A stretch of DNA of 64,000 nucleotides, from NCBI GenBank assembly GCA_027625915.1, contig JANTQA010000047.1, forward strand, positions 12,028,001 to 12,092,000. Direction: 5' to 3'. The position numbers were made by a program, and so were the translations under genes. The notes under the pieces were generated by a model. That model did not search any database. It saw only the letters and a list, made by a program, of their open reading frames with translations, and had not been told where the DNA came from. Shown piece by piece: positions 43,501-55,699 of the stretch (within the stretch, counting starts at the first letter, position 1; every line of letters starts with the position of its first letter). The stretch comes from Anaeramoeba flamelloides (taxonomy: Eukaryota; Metamonada; Anaeramoebidae).

Positions 43501-46500
43501 CCATTCGGCAGGGGAAGTAGATGAAAATAAAACAAAATTATAAATATTGCCATCAAATTTATTAACACAAAATCTTACAACGTCAAAGGCCGTAGTATCC
43601 TTTCTCACAATTAAATGCTCTAAATTTCCATTTGAAAGCATTACCTTAATGGATGTCATTCCGTCTTTCAAGTATCTCGAATTATTTTTAGAATATTGCA
43701 AAATTAAGGGATTTTCATCATAGATTTGATCAAAGCAATTTTTTAATTTAAAGGAGATATCATTATCGAATAATTCACAACATTTATTTAAGATATTACG
43801 TAGCTTTATTAATTCCCCTTCACTTAATACGTTATTTGATAGCATTGCAAGCAATTTTAAATTAATTGATTTTAAGTTCATTGGTACAGTGTCATCTTTA
43901 ATAACCGCCAAAGAATTAATAAAATCATTGCTTGTTAAAATATATTCTTTATATTTTTCTGGAAATGTTATTTGATCAGGTATTTTTAATACGTCTTCCA
44001 ATTCTCCAAAGCTTGTTCTAGATTCAAGCGAAGAGTGATCAAAATAGAAATTATTCAAGATGTCTAGCCAAAGATAATATATTATTTTAAATAATTCACT
44101 TTTTGTTTGGATTGGAATTGAATGCTCTTCATCAACAATGCTATTTAATTCAAAAAAAAATATTGAATTTTTACACAATGATTCCAATGTTTCCAGTTGC
44201 CTTAAATATTCCCCTGCACTTTATTTTGTAAGAATTAATTAATTATTATTATTTTATTTTTTTTTTTGAAAAATTTTATGGATAATAATATTTAAAATCA
44301 TAATAATTAATAATAAGGTTATATTAAGATAATTTATTAAAGTAATCGATATCTTGTTTAGTACATTAAAAAATTAATAGACAATATTGACAAATTTTTG
44401 ATCGCTATTATCTTTAAACATCATAAGTAATCATCTGATTAATCTTATTCTAATAATTAATAAGTTGAAATTTTTTTTGATCTCAAAATTTTTTTTAATA
44501 AAATTCAAAATATTATTGATTTGAAAATTATTTTTTATTGTATTATTTACAGGTTTGATTTGTGATTTGTATTTTCTTTTTATTTATTTTCTAAAAACTA
44601 AATTGAAATTTTCCTTTATTTATATATTTTAGCAAGAAATTTGTATTTTTCGAAAGATTAAAAAGTTGATTGGTTATTCAAGTTTTTTTTAAAAAAGTGC
44701 ATTGTTGCAAGTGAATTTGTCCATTATCAAATAAAAATAAAAAATAACATTTGATAAAAACAAATATTGGTGACACTATATTTTTTCGTTGACTTTAACC
44801 TTTATTTTCATTCATTCATTTATTTATTTGAAATCAAAAATTTAATGTTGGTAAAAACTTTTATCTCATGAAAAAAAGTTTGTTTAGATATTGAATTTTA
44901 TCGAATTAAACTGATATATAAACTTGGTTTCAGTCAAAAAGGGTATCCAAAAAAAAACATTGTTTCCAAATATCAATTATTTTATATAATTGACCTTTGA
45001 AGAACAAATAAGAAATAAGCAGAATAGTACATATTCAAGAATTGTTGATATATGTCTGAAAAAAAAACTAATTAATCAATAAATTTTCTTAAAAATTGAA
45101 AAACTCAAATTCTTTGGGTACCCATTAAGAAAAACAACAATGTTCGTTTTGATCTTCTACTGGTATTTGAATAATAAATAGGAAACAATTTCCACTTCAT
45201 TTTCAATACTTTTCTTGAAGAAATCAAGTCCCCAAACGAAGTGGGTTGGTATTTGTGGTCTCTATTTTGAAAAAGGAAATGAAAATGAAGTGAAAATTTT
45301 TCACATTTATTATTCAAATATCAGGATCAAAGATTGAATAATTTTGCAATAGAAATCAATATGATTTCTCAACAATTATTTCCACAGTTCCATTAACCTT
45401 AGAATAAACATGTTTTTACCAAGTGACTATTGATCTTGCAATAAAAAAAAATTTTTCAACTGAATTAGGTTTCAAAAAAAAATCGAAAAAAAAAAAAAAA
45501 AATGTGAAAAAATGATTTCAATTTGGAAAATTTCCAAAATTTATTTTTTCTTCTAATATCCGTGAAAACCCTTTAAACATATGTATTTCGCACATTACAA
45601 CCGGACCCCTTTGACTGGAAAATAGTTTATATATATATATATATATAATATACTTTCATTAAAGAAACCAATATTAAATTAGTAAAGCAACTTTGGATTA
45701 TGGATTTGTATAATGGTTATTGTTTTATTGGGTGAAAGTTGATCAAAAATATCAAGGATTGGAGAATACATAAATTAAGAGGATTTATTTCAAGTTTTAT
45801 TCAGAGTTTAAAAGGTTAAAAATTGATATTAGTTCGGGCATAATATATTTCTAAAAATTAGCTGTTTTTTTGAGACAGAACCCCCCCATTTAAATGCTCA
45901 ATTTACACCTGGAATGTTTTTGTAATTTTTATCATAAGGATAAACAATTAGAAAACCCACAGTTAATGGCATCTGATACTATGTGTATGTTTGGTTGAAA
46001 CAATAAGTGTTACCATCTTTCATTACAACTTACCTTTAAAATATCATTTTTTAAAAAAAAAACAATAAAATAATGGAAAAAATCTTTTTGCTAATATTAA
46101 AGTATAATGCTCAACTGTGCTTTGTGCATATTTGTTTAATTTGTATGAAATATGATCAATTTTATCAAATAAAATCTTCGGAAAAGATCAAAAAAGTTAA
46201 TATCTTATTTTTCTTCAACATATTTATTTTCAATAATATTCTAATTTGATTAATTCAAGATCTTTGAAAAAAATATTGGTAATTTGATTATTTATATTTT
46301 TTTCTTTTTTTGTATTTAATTTTTATTCAATTTGAGAAATTGTATTTTTAATTTTTTTGATTTTTCATGATAATTCATGAAAAAAAATAAAATTAATTAC
46401 ATTTCACAATAAAACAAATTTTTGATCAGAAAAGAGTTTTAATATTTTTTAAAAAAAAGGATTTGTTTAAAATTAAAAAGAATAAACTCAATTTTTTTTA

Positions 46501-49500
46501 ATAGCAAAGAAAAAAGAATTATCAAATGATAAAAAAATTCTTTTCATTTCAAGTCTGCCATTAAATTGCATGTCAAAAATTGTTTTTTGTTTTTTTTTCT
46601 TTTATAAGCAATTTCATATTAAAGTTAGGATTACTGTAAGTAACATTTAATAATTTGGACAAATGTATCTAAATATATAACAAAAAAATAATTTCTATTT
46701 AGAAAATTATTGAAGATATCAACCACCTTTTATATACCTTCACATCTTAAAAAAAGAATCGAAAACTTTGGATTAAAGAATAAATTCAAATTAACAAAAA
46801 CAAAAAAAATAATATTTTAGATACTATTCAAAATAAATACTTCTTTGTTATTTTGTCGTTAGTTAATTATAAAGAAAATTATGATTTTTTATTGAAATTT
46901 CTAAAAAAAAACTGGAAATTAGTAAAGTACCGTCAAGTACATTCAAGTGCCTAAGAGTTTTCCAGAATTTAAAAGAATAGAGAAAAATCAAAGATTTCAC
47001 CAAATTCTTTTGAATTCTGGGAACCCCAACTATGGGTTTCTTGAAGTTTTCTGTTTTATCTGTAAAGTGTTCTAGGTTTTTTTGAGATTTTCTATTTTAT
47101 TTTGAAAATCTATTGATTTTCGTTAGGTTTTTTTGAGTTTTCTATTTATTTGTGAAGTGTTCTAGGTTTTTTTGAGGTTTTCTACTGTATCCAGAAAATC
47201 TATTGACTTCACAAATAAATAGAAAACCTCAAAAAAACCTAACGAAAATCTATCAATTTTCCAAATAAACAGAAAACACAAGAAAAATTAATGTATATAA
47301 AAGGAAATTAATCACCCCCCTTCAAAATAATAAAAATAATCTCAATTTAACAATAAGGGTAAGTAAATTTGATCTTAATCTTCAATAAATATTTTGTCTT
47401 TAAAAATCTTTTCAATTCGTTCACTTCTACAAATTTGATAAAAAATCAAGTTTTTTTTTTTTTTAAAAACTCATTTTTAGTTGTTATGATAAATTCACTC
47501 CTTGAAAAAAATATAATTAACTTTTTATTGAAGTTCTTCAAATACTTTGAACTGATATTTGATAAAAATAAATACATATTGTAAATTTTACTATTTACTT
47601 TCATTTTTGTTCGAAAAAATTTAGATAAAACACTTTCCAGCCAAAATAGCCCAGGTATAATGGGTGAATTAAGTGTTCAAAGGGTTTGAATCAATATTAG
47701 AAGAAAAAAATTTATTTTGGAAATTTCAAAATTGAAATCAATTTTTCACTTTTTTTCATTTTTGTTTTTTCTTTTTTTTTTATTGATATTTTTAGAAAAT
47801 TTTTTTTTATTGCAAGATCAAAAGTTAACCAAGTAAAAACGTGTTATTCCGATGTTATGAGAAGTATGGAAATGATTGTAGAAAAGTAATATTGATTTCT
47901 ATTGGAAATTTTGAATGGATCTTCAATTGGAGATCAAAATGAACCTTGTTGTTTTTCTAAATATGGCCAAAGAATTTTAGGATTTTTCAGAAAATCTATT
48001 TATTTATTAGTTTTATCCCCTACGGAATATCAACTATCTTTTGATGTGCATTATTCTACTTATTTCTTATTTGTTATTCAAAGATCATTTATGATAAAAA
48101 AATAATTGATATTTGAAAAAAAATATTGGGACACTTTGACTGAAACAAAGTTTATTTATTTATTTTGTTCAGGATTAAATAAAACCATTTTCCAGTCAAA
48201 GTTAACCAGTTGTAATGTGACAATTATATATGTTTAAAGGGTATGATTGGATATTAAAAGAAAAAAATTTATTTTGAAAATTTCAAAATTGAAATCATTT
48301 TTTTACATTTTTGAAAATTTTACTTTTATTTTTTTCTTTTTTGGTATTTAATTGCTGAGCAATTTTTTTTTTTTATTCCAAGATCGTGAGTCATTTGTAA
48401 AAAAAGGTGTTATTCTAATGCTATTTAAATAGTAAAAATGACTTTATAAAAAATCATATTGATTTCTATTGTAAATTTTATTTGGATCTTCAATTGGAGA
48501 TCAAAATGAACATTGTTGTTTTTTTCAATTATGCCCAAAGAATTTTAATTTTTCAATTTATAGGAAAATCTATTGAATTTATTAGATTTACTTCATAATA
48601 CAGGAATATCAACAATTCTTTGATATGTTTTATTCAACTTATTTTTTTATTGCTTTTTCAAAGGCCAATTATAAGAAATAATTGATATTTGAAAAAAAAA
48701 AATTGGTTTCCTTTGACAGAAACAAAGTTTATGCTTAAAAGCCACATTGTCTTTAAAATTGAATAAATGAAAATTAAAAATTTCTCAGACAATTAGTTTC
48801 ATTGGTGAAGAAAAAAGAAACTTTACCCTTTGGGTGTTATTTTATATTAAATTTATTTTTTATTTATATTTTTTTCTTTCCTTTCTATATTATTATGTGC
48901 CACATTCTCTCAATAAATAAAGAAAAAAGAAACTTTATAAAAGAAAAAAAAATAAAGAAAGAAAGAATAAAGATGAATTATTACGTCAAAGAAGACAGGT
49001 CATAAGGTGCACTAGGAATCCAAGTCAAAACAAAATATAAAAACCCAAGATGGTTATCGTTTAATCCTTCGTGGAAAAAATCAACAATTGTTTGTGAAAA
49101 GGTTGATTTTGTTTTTTGAATAAAAATATTCCAATCTTTTTGAATTTTTTTATATTTATTAGCAATAAATCTTTTTCTAATATGGTGTGTCCTACTGGTG
49201 AAATTCCCACTTTGGAATGGGTGCAAAATCAAATCACTGACAAATTTTACATGTGAAGATGAAATTAAATCATGATCCTCTTCTTTTAATTCTAAAATAG
49301 TGTCAGTTTCATTATGTCTACTTCCTTCTTCTTTTAACAGAATAATTTTCCATTTTTGCTGTGAATTTAATTCCAGTAATTCATTGCATTTTTCTTTTTC
49401 AACTCTTTTTTATGTAATTTATTTTTTGGTTAAAATATCAAAAAAAAAAAAAAAAATGTTTAAAGATTTTATTTTTCATTGATTTCAATAGAAATAAGTT

Positions 49501-51697
49501 ATAATCAAATCGATTTCGTTTCAAGTTTATTTGTGTGGAAATGTAAACTCTTTTTCAAATAAAAGGGCACAGAAAATTTCAAGAATTATTCATATTTGAA
49601 TCATTTTAATTGTAGTATCATTCTAAAATATAAGAAACTCTTTAAAACGAAAAAAAATACTCAACTGAATATTTAAAACTCATTAAAAAAAAAACAATAA
49701 AAAAGTAAAATTAAATATTTTAAAAATTGATGTGCCCTTTTATTTGAAATGAGAAATCTCGTTTTGTAAATTGTAGGGAATAAAAATTATAAAACCAATA
49801 AAAACCATTGAACAGGGTGAATTGGGAAAAAGTCCTTTACATTTTATTGATAATTCTTTACACATCAAACTTTTGTTCTTTAAGGTCTCATTTTTAATAT
49901 ACAGCCACAATTCATCTGGATATTTTGTTGGGATTGTTTTTTTTCTTTATTTTCCTTTTTTCTTCGTTCCATACATCAATCCAATAATGGTCTTTCTTAA
50001 TTCCTATATTTAGCTCATTCGAAATCAAACTTAAACCGTTTCCAGTTTTTATACTGTCAGATTATTTCCAAATTGATTTTTTGATTTCTTGTTTTTTTCA
50101 TTTTCCAACTGTTCAATATCCGAAAATAAAAAAACAAAAAATGAAAAAAATGAATAATTAAAATGAAAATCACCAAAAAGTAATTATCTTATTAACAATC
50201 AAATCCAATAGTATTGATGATTTGAGGGGCGTGCAGTTTTGTTTGAAAAAGAGTTTATTACAAAAATTGAAATTAAAATTTTTCATTTTTAATTGTGAAA
50301 TAACAAAACAGTTTGTAAAGCAACTTGGTAATCATTTTTTTTTTTTTCAAATTTTCTCAAATACGATGTATTTGTACAATTTGAGGTTTTTTTCTTTTCA
50401 TTTTACCTTTGAAATTCTGAATTTTTTTCAAATTTTAAAGCAGATCAAAGAAAAGAAAGAGAAAAGAGATCAACCACAAAGTCAAGAAATTGGATTACTT
50501 CATATTCATTTTGTAATATTGAAAACAAATTAGACAAATCCTTTTCATTGATCTAATATTTTGGAAAATGGAAGATGGAAGATAGGGGATGAAAGATAGG
50601 GGATGGAAGATATGAGATGGAAGATGGATGATAGGAGATGGAAGATAGGGGATGGAAATTCGAAATAAAAAAAGTTTAACACCAGCTGCTTAAAAAAGGT
50701 GAACCAAACAGTTTGGACAATGGTTTTTAAAACCTGTAGAAGTCACTTTTTAAAAACAGTTGTATCAATTTGGAAAATTTTTATCATTATTTTCATATTA
50801 ATAAATGATAATTTTGCTGCAAAGTTGGGGAAAATTTTCACTTCCTTGTCATTTTCCTTTTTCAAATCGAGTTCTCAAATATTTTATTGTTTTAGCTATT
50901 GATTGAAAAAACCCAAAAATCTTTTCAAAATCAATTGTAAATGATATTTTACGAAATTTAATTGAGCTTCCTTATTGAACTTTGAGATAAAAATTTTGTT
51001 TTATTGATTTTGTTTTGACAGTAATTTTCACATTCAATAGAATTGTGGGACTTTATAACGAGGTAAAAATCTTCTTTTTTCATTTCTCATCTTCTGTTTA
51101 ATTCTCAAACATGTTCCCGTTATTTTTTGTCAAAAACTACATACAAAAATGTTGTTTTGAAAATAATTTTTAAACAAGACCCACATCGAAATAAATTTTA
51201 AAAGATAAAAAGGTAAATGTATGTTGGTTTAGTCCGTATTCACAAACCTTCAAAGGTCTAGTATTTTTTTTTTTTTTCTTTCGAATTTTTGAATGGAAAA
51301 AGAAACGATAATGGGGTGTGAAAGCCCAAAAACAAAAGCAATTACAAAAAAAAAAAAAACAAAAGGAAAAAATTTACTCCCATTCCTCAAATATTTGTCG
51401 AAGTTTTTTGTTGATGACTTCTTCATCAGGACGATTACTTTTGGCTCTTTCACCAATAAGTGCAATTGTTGGTAGCTTCATCCAATCGTTATCTTGTAAA
51501 ATTTCTTTTCCTCTTTTTTTTTCTTCGATTTTTTGTTTTTCTGTTAATTCCTGTTTGAAAGACTCACCATTTTCATTAATCCCAGAATCGTCGAGAATCA
51601 TTTTGTCCAGTTTGGTTATTATTTTTGTTTTTTCATTTCTCGTCTCTTCATTTTCGTTTTCTTTTTCAATCTCATTTTCTTTTTGAAAAGTGGTCAT
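36631..51697 (-). CDS. RasGEF with N-terminal GBD/FH3-like region, four exons
   Basis: Exons in transcript order: 51697-51378, 49404-48985, 44218-42781, 38463-36631; phases 2, 2, 0 agree, about 1336 residues, TAG stop. Residues 73-107 (KLPTIALIGERAKSNRPDEE) and the following helices (LNSQQKWKIILLKEE; SAPYDLSSLTAGEYLRQLET) resemble the Rho-binding GBD/FH3 armadillo region of diaphanous formins. Residues about 424-487 look like a ubiquitin-fold/Ras-association module (SIKVMLSNGNLEHLIVRKDT), then a Ser/Asp/Asn-rich linker. A second such module lies at about 740-770. RasGEF_N is about 896-946 and the CDC25 catalytic domain 1098-1330 (FNRVADWCSTLIL, ALMAGMECSAVARL, PFLGLFLTDLTY). It should activate Ras-type GTPases at membranes, possibly gated by a Rho GTPase. 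Weak point: the exon 2 acceptor (AAAAAAG). Introns reach 4.8 kb with many repeats. Confidence 0.85.
38605..39316 (+). mobile_element. Family C element with nested C2
   Basis: 712 bp from TAAACTATTTTTTCAGTCAA to TTGACTGAAACAGAGTTTA. C2 lies at about 38926-39083. It is preceded by two (AT)n tracts. Lies in RasGEF intron 3. Confidence 0.9.
39765..39952. repeat. Family A element filling a site empty in the sister arm
   Basis: Begins TGTCGTTAGGTTTTTCAGGG right after ATTATCCAC and ends ACTTGACGACACGTCA before CCTGAAACAGG. The opposite arm reads CCTGTTTCAGGACGTGGATA without it. It ends in the border words CTCTACGGCACTTGACG. Confidence 0.7.
40031..40131. repeat. Second family A element filling a site empty in the sister arm
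   Basis: Begins TGTCGTTAGGTTTTTTTTAA after ATATTCCAC and ends AACCAAGACACTA before CCTCCGAAAAG. The sister arm reads TTTTCGGAGTCGTGGAATAC. Copy 1 of family F has a hairpin at this same site (4818-4915). Confidence 0.7.
41471..42735. other. RasGEF intron 3, remaining part
   Basis: AT-rich, no coding stretch. Positions 41740-41800 resemble part of family H (AATAATTTTTGGTCTATGG..CTTAACCAATAA). Confidence 0.45.
44919..45629 (-). mobile_element. Family C element, inverted, with nested C2 (RasGEF intron 2)
   Basis: 711 bp from TAAACTTGGTTTCAGTCAAA to TTGACTGGAAAATAGTTTA, followed directly by (AT)n. C2 lies at about 45163-45324. The 70-residue frame at 45105-45317 is repeat sequence. Confidence 0.9.
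45630..46599. other. RasGEF intron 2, AT-rich
   Basis: (AT)n to 45648, then no recognisable gene. A short + strand frame near 45750 (KDWRIHKLRGFISSFIQSLK) has protein-like composition without further support. It may be a LINE or other remnant. Confidence 0.4.
46600..46925 (+). mobile_element. LINE 3'-end remnant
   Basis: Broken frames give IIEDINHLLYTFTS, KKNRKLWIKE, and TIQNKYFFVILSLVNYKEN then YDFLLKFLKKN. They align with the tails at 2289-3105 and 55700-56572. In-frame stops are present. It ends directly at a family A array, as does the copy at 2289-2446. Confidence 0.6.
46928..47290. repeat. Family A composite hairpin array
   Basis: Border words TACCGTCAAGTACATTCAAG, the simple hairpin GAGTTTTCCAGAATTTAAAA and then four or more mirrored TTCTAGGTTTTTTTGAGG / CCTCAAAAAAACCTAACG stems. 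Confidence 0.75.
47626..48154 (+). mobile_element. Family C element, no C2
   Basis: 529 bp from TAAAACACTTTCCAGCCAAA to TTTGACTGAAACAAAGTTTA. The empty C2 site reads GGATCTTCAATTGGAGATCA. The next copy begins 25 bp downstream. Confidence 0.9.
48180..48731 (+). mobile_element. Family C element, no C2 (tandem neighbour)
   Basis: 552 bp from TAAAACCATTTTCCAGTCAA to TTTGACAGAAACAAAGTTTA. Head-to-tail with the preceding copy. Empty C2 site present. Confidence 0.9.
49405..51377. other. RasGEF intron 1 (1973 bp)
   Basis: No gene supported. A decayed C2-like stretch lies near 50825-50880 (AAAATTTTCACTTCCTTGTC, TCGAGTTCTCAAAT). The minisatellite at 50566-50660 is annotated separately. Confidence 0.55.
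50566..50660. repeat. GATGGAAGATAGGG minisatellite
   Basis: About seven tandem copies of a 14-bp purine-only unit with strong strand asymmetry (G/A on +). It lies in RasGEF intron 1, so the transcript carries the C/T strand. Confidence 0.85.
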
Positions 51698-52006
51698 TTT
51701 TACAAAGAAAAAAAAATTAAAAAATGATTTTCTTTTTTTTTGTCACTTGTTTAAAATTTAAAACAATCCCAGAAGATATTTCAAATTTCGTATTTTTGAT
51801 CTTGTTTTTAATTTCGTTTTCCTTTTCAATTCATTTTCTTCTCAAAAGTGTCTCCGATATTTTTTTCAAATCTTTTGGAAAAAAAATTCTAACAAAAGAA
51901 TTGGATCCAAATTGTTTTCAAAGAAGTCCAATATCTGATTTGTTTTTAGTTCAAGACAAATTAATGAAAAATTAGTTTTTGATGACAAATTTTTATTTTT
52001 TTCTAA

Positions 52007-52215
52007 TCATCTGATTGTGTTTCTCATAACAATACACCAACTTATAATTTCTTCTCTATTTAAAATTATTTGATCTTGGGTGACACTTTGTTTCAAAAAA
52101 CTTGAAGGCTTGTTACCATATAATTTAAATAATTCCGATTTTGTTAGTGTCAAATCAAGACTTAAAATAGAAAAAAAAACTTTTACCACAAACTTTGGAC
52201 CTGGAGTGGAAGTTC
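52007..52215 (-). CDS. Possible exon of an unidentified minus-strand gene
   Basis: After an AAAG acceptor the minus strand reads TSTPGPKFVVKVFFSILSLD, LTLTKSELFKLYGNKPSSFL and REEIISWCIVMRNTIR, then TGA. Composition is protein-like and clearly unlike the flanks. I do not recognise it. No matching upstream exon was found between 52.2 and 53.3 kb. It lies upstream of the RasGEF start. Confidence 0.3.
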
Positions 52216-53929
52216 TTTAAAATGGAATTAAAATCCTTTTTTGAACTAAACAGTCAACAAAACCAAAAAACTTTCAAAAAGTATCTTTTCCTAACTATTT
52301 ATTTAAATGTTCTGGTAGGGTATTATTTTAAAAATTCAAGAATTTTCTTTGTCGAAAAGTGATCTGATCTTTTAATTACTAACAATTTTTGAAAATTTCC
52401 TTTCCCTTATTTGAGAAATTCTGTTGTCCAAATAAAGCAAGAAGAAAAGTTTAATCTGTGTTTCCAAATAAAAAGTGTGTTTTTTTGATATAGAAGACCT
52501 ATACATCAACCGATCAAAGAAACCAATAATAAACCATAAACAAATCTGGTTTTGGTTATCTTAAAGTTTGATTATTCGAAAGAAATTCTAAAAATATAGG
52601 ATCAAATTGGAAAATTTATCTCAAAAAATAGAGTTTATTTTTTAAGAAATTTTTTTTATCAAAAAAAAACAAAATTTCAAAAAATGACAGAATTTTATAA
52701 AAATTTACAACAAATTTCCTTCCAAAATTAAAATTTATGAAAAAGATCAAGGATTTGAGCTTTTAAATTGATTTGAACTTAGGTATACAATCAGGGAGTT
52801 GATTGGATGTATAATTTTAAAAAGAAGAAAAAAAAGCCTGTCTTTTATATAACAACTGTTTTTAGTGTTTGGGAATCGATTGTTTTTTATCACAGTTTTT
52901 GGTAATTTATTTCTTGAAAACTTGTTAACATTATTACAAATCTGAAGGCCACAAAGTTATCACACGAAAACACTTTTTAAACAAACTTATTCTTTATTTT
53001 TCAAAAATCAAAATATATTTGTGTTTGAAAAATTAATCCGAATAAATTTCCGATTATTTTACTATTTCTTTTTTTTTTCTTTCACGAAAATAGAGTTTTT
53101 TTCTTATTTTATTTGATAAATTTTCTTTAATTACTCCTTTCTCTAAATAAATAAACAAAAATAGTTTTTTCAACAAAGTTGTCTTAATTTGTGTGTTCTC
53201 TTTGAAAAAGGTAACTGAAAATTATAATTGAAAATTATTTCCCATTTATTCAATAATTATCAGAATTAAGGTACATTCAAAAGTATCGTCTAATTTCAAA
53301 TCTTTTTTTTGTTTTTTTGCACCAACACAAGATGTTCACGTCTTGTTTAAGTTTATTTTTATATTTTTTTTAATGTTTTTGGAGAGGTATTTATTTTTAA
53401 ATATTTTTTCCTAAATAATAATTTCTTTCAATTTAGATCTTTTTTTAAAAGAAACAACATTCTCAGGTTCTTATTATCATTCTTAATTTTATTCATTTTT
53501 GATAATCAATTTCTTTGTTTTTTTTAAAGGACAAGTCTCTATTATTTTTTTTTTGACCAATTTCTAAATAAGAATTTCTGATCTAGAAATAATTTTAATA
53601 TCAAAAATAAACAGATTTTTTCAAATCGAATTAATTGGCAAAAAATTTTCTCTCTCTCTATTAAATTTAGGTAAAAAAATTTCATAGGAACTGCTTACAT
53701 AAAAAATCTAGAAAAATATTTTTATTGAGGATCTATAATTGGAATTAATGTTTAGATATTGTTAATATCATTGGGACATTAAAAATCAAATTTTTTAAAT
53801 AAATATTTTTATAAATTGAAGTTATCTACACAAGAGTAAATATAAAATTGGGATCAAAAATTTTTTTTATTGCTCAACAAATTCAAAATTTTCTTAAATT
53901 TCAATTTTTTGTGTTTAGAAGTGTCTAGG
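52216..53929. other. AT-rich intergenic stretch
   Basis: No gene supported. Positions 53095-53150 match family F arm words (AAATTTTCTTTAATTACTCC), and 53205-53270 resembles a C2 end. Confidence 0.4.
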
Positions 53930-54392
53930 ACGTCTAGTTTTCGAGAAATTGCCCAAAATCGATTTTTATATACAAATTTTTTAATTGTGATTTTTCACAG
54001 CTATTTTGGGCAATAACTCGAAAAAATATAAGACCCCCAAAAAAATGAAAAATTGAGATTGTTTTTATATTGTTTATATAGTGTTCCCCATAAATTAAAA
54101 TATATTTTAAAGTTTTTTTTTTTGAAAAAAAAAAAAAAAAAAAAAAAATTTTTTTTAATTGTCGATATTACTATATATAAATAATTTAAAATCTTCTACT
54201 CCCCATACAGAAAAAAATACTTAGTTACCAGCATTTATCCGAATTTTGGTACCTTAAGATGATTTGAATTTTTGAAAAAAAATTTTTGAAAAGATTTAAA
54301 GGTAAATTCAGGTAGCAAATATGTACACTTTAATTGATCAAATTATATTAAAAAATTTAAAAAAAAATAAAAAAAAACTATTAATTTAATTG
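53930..54392. repeat. Short inverted repeat and homopolymer region
   Basis: TTTTCGAGAAATTGCCCAAA (53937-53956) faces TTTTGGGCAATAACTCGAAA (about 54004-54024), a hairpin with a 45-nt loop. An A25-type run lies near 54126. Confidence 0.55.
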
Positions 54393-54471
54393 ATCTAATC
54401 GGGAATAGAACTCCAGCTACACACTTTTCAAAATTTGAGATCTCGGTGCTCTACCACTGAGCTAATGAGTA
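54393..54471 (-). tRNA. Degenerate tRNA-like sequence (probable pseudogene)
   Basis: The minus strand has a perfect tRNA D arm with box A, TTAGCTCAGTGGTAGAGCAC, and a box B-like GAGTTCTATTCCC, followed within 20 nt by a T9 stop. The acceptor ends do not pair, the T stem has mismatches, and no canonical anticodon stem forms. The best fold (CGAGA/TTTTG around TCTCAAA) would give anticodon UCA but lacks U33. I call it a decayed tRNA or an unusual long-variable tRNA. Confidence 0.5.
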
Positions 54472-55699
54472 ATTATTGGATATTTTAAAATTATAAACAA
54501 TATGAAGATAATAAAATTGAATTTTTAATTGAGTAATTTTTCTAATATATTTATTTTTTTTGAAAAAAAAAACTAAGTTAGGTTAAGATTAAATTTTTTT
54601 TTTTTTTCATTGTAAAAAAATTAAAAATTTTTAAATTGAATTGAAAAAAAGTTTATTAAAAATTTTTTTTTTGAAAAAATTCATTTTAATAGGAAACACT
54701 AGTAAAAATTTGTTTTTAATTTTTTAGCATTTTTTTAATATTTTTCTAGTGATTACACTATCAAAAATTTGAAAAAATGAATATTTAGATAAAATAAGAT
54801 GAGTTCTAATAATTTTTTTTTTTTCAAAATATCGGTAATGTGAATTTTTTTCTGATAAATTAGAAAAAAATGAAAATTTACTAGAGTTTTCCCATTAAAA
54901 AAAATTTTTTTTTTAAACATTGTTTTTTCAGTTAAAATAAAAATAAAAATCATTTTTTTGAGATGTTTAAATAAAACTGTTTTTTTCAAAGTTACCAATT
55001 TTTAGTACTTTAAAAAATATTTTGAAAAAAAATTTTTATATACATTTTTAAAAATTTTCAATTTTGAAAAAAGTCAAAAACACCCATTTTAAATACTAAA
55101 TATTTTCGAAACCTCTAAACCTCATAAAGTTTAAATTTAAAAACTTCACAACAATAATAAAAATAAAAAATTTTTGAAAAAAATTTTTTGTCTATATCAA
55201 ATAGATTTTTATATTTCATTTTATCAACTAAAATTCACAGTAACTTATGTATTTTTATAATTAACTTTGATAAAAGTGAAAAAAATAAAATAAAAAATTT
55301 TTTTAATCTAAAAAAAAAATTTCAAAATTAAAAAATTTATAACTATTGTAGTTTAAAATATATTATAAATATAAAATTTCAGTAAAAAAAATACGGGAAA
55401 ATCAAAAGAGTAGTAAAAAAATTTTCAAAAAAAAATATTTTTTTAAACCTTAATTTTTTCAATTTTTTTCACCAAAATCATATTTTTGATTGAAAATTAC
55501 CCTAGTAAGATGATCTTTAAAACACCAAAAAAAATATTATTTTTGTGTTAAAATGTACCTTTTTTAGAAATGAAGAATTCAAAATTTCAAAAAAAAATTT
55601 TTTTTTGACAAAAAAAAGAAAATTGAGAATAACTTCTAAAATAGAGGAGATACAGAGCTCTAAACTTGAAAAATAAATTTTTCAGATTATTTTGATCCT
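54472..55699. other. Extreme AT-rich block
   Basis: Runs of A and T with local inverted symmetry; no frame, RNA gene or repeat family recognised. Confidence 0.55.

Noticed and set aside
43383-43568. Minus-strand and + strand frames within 42.8-43.6 kb
   Set aside because: Alternative frames of RasGEF exon 3, mostly of its Ser/Asp repeat.
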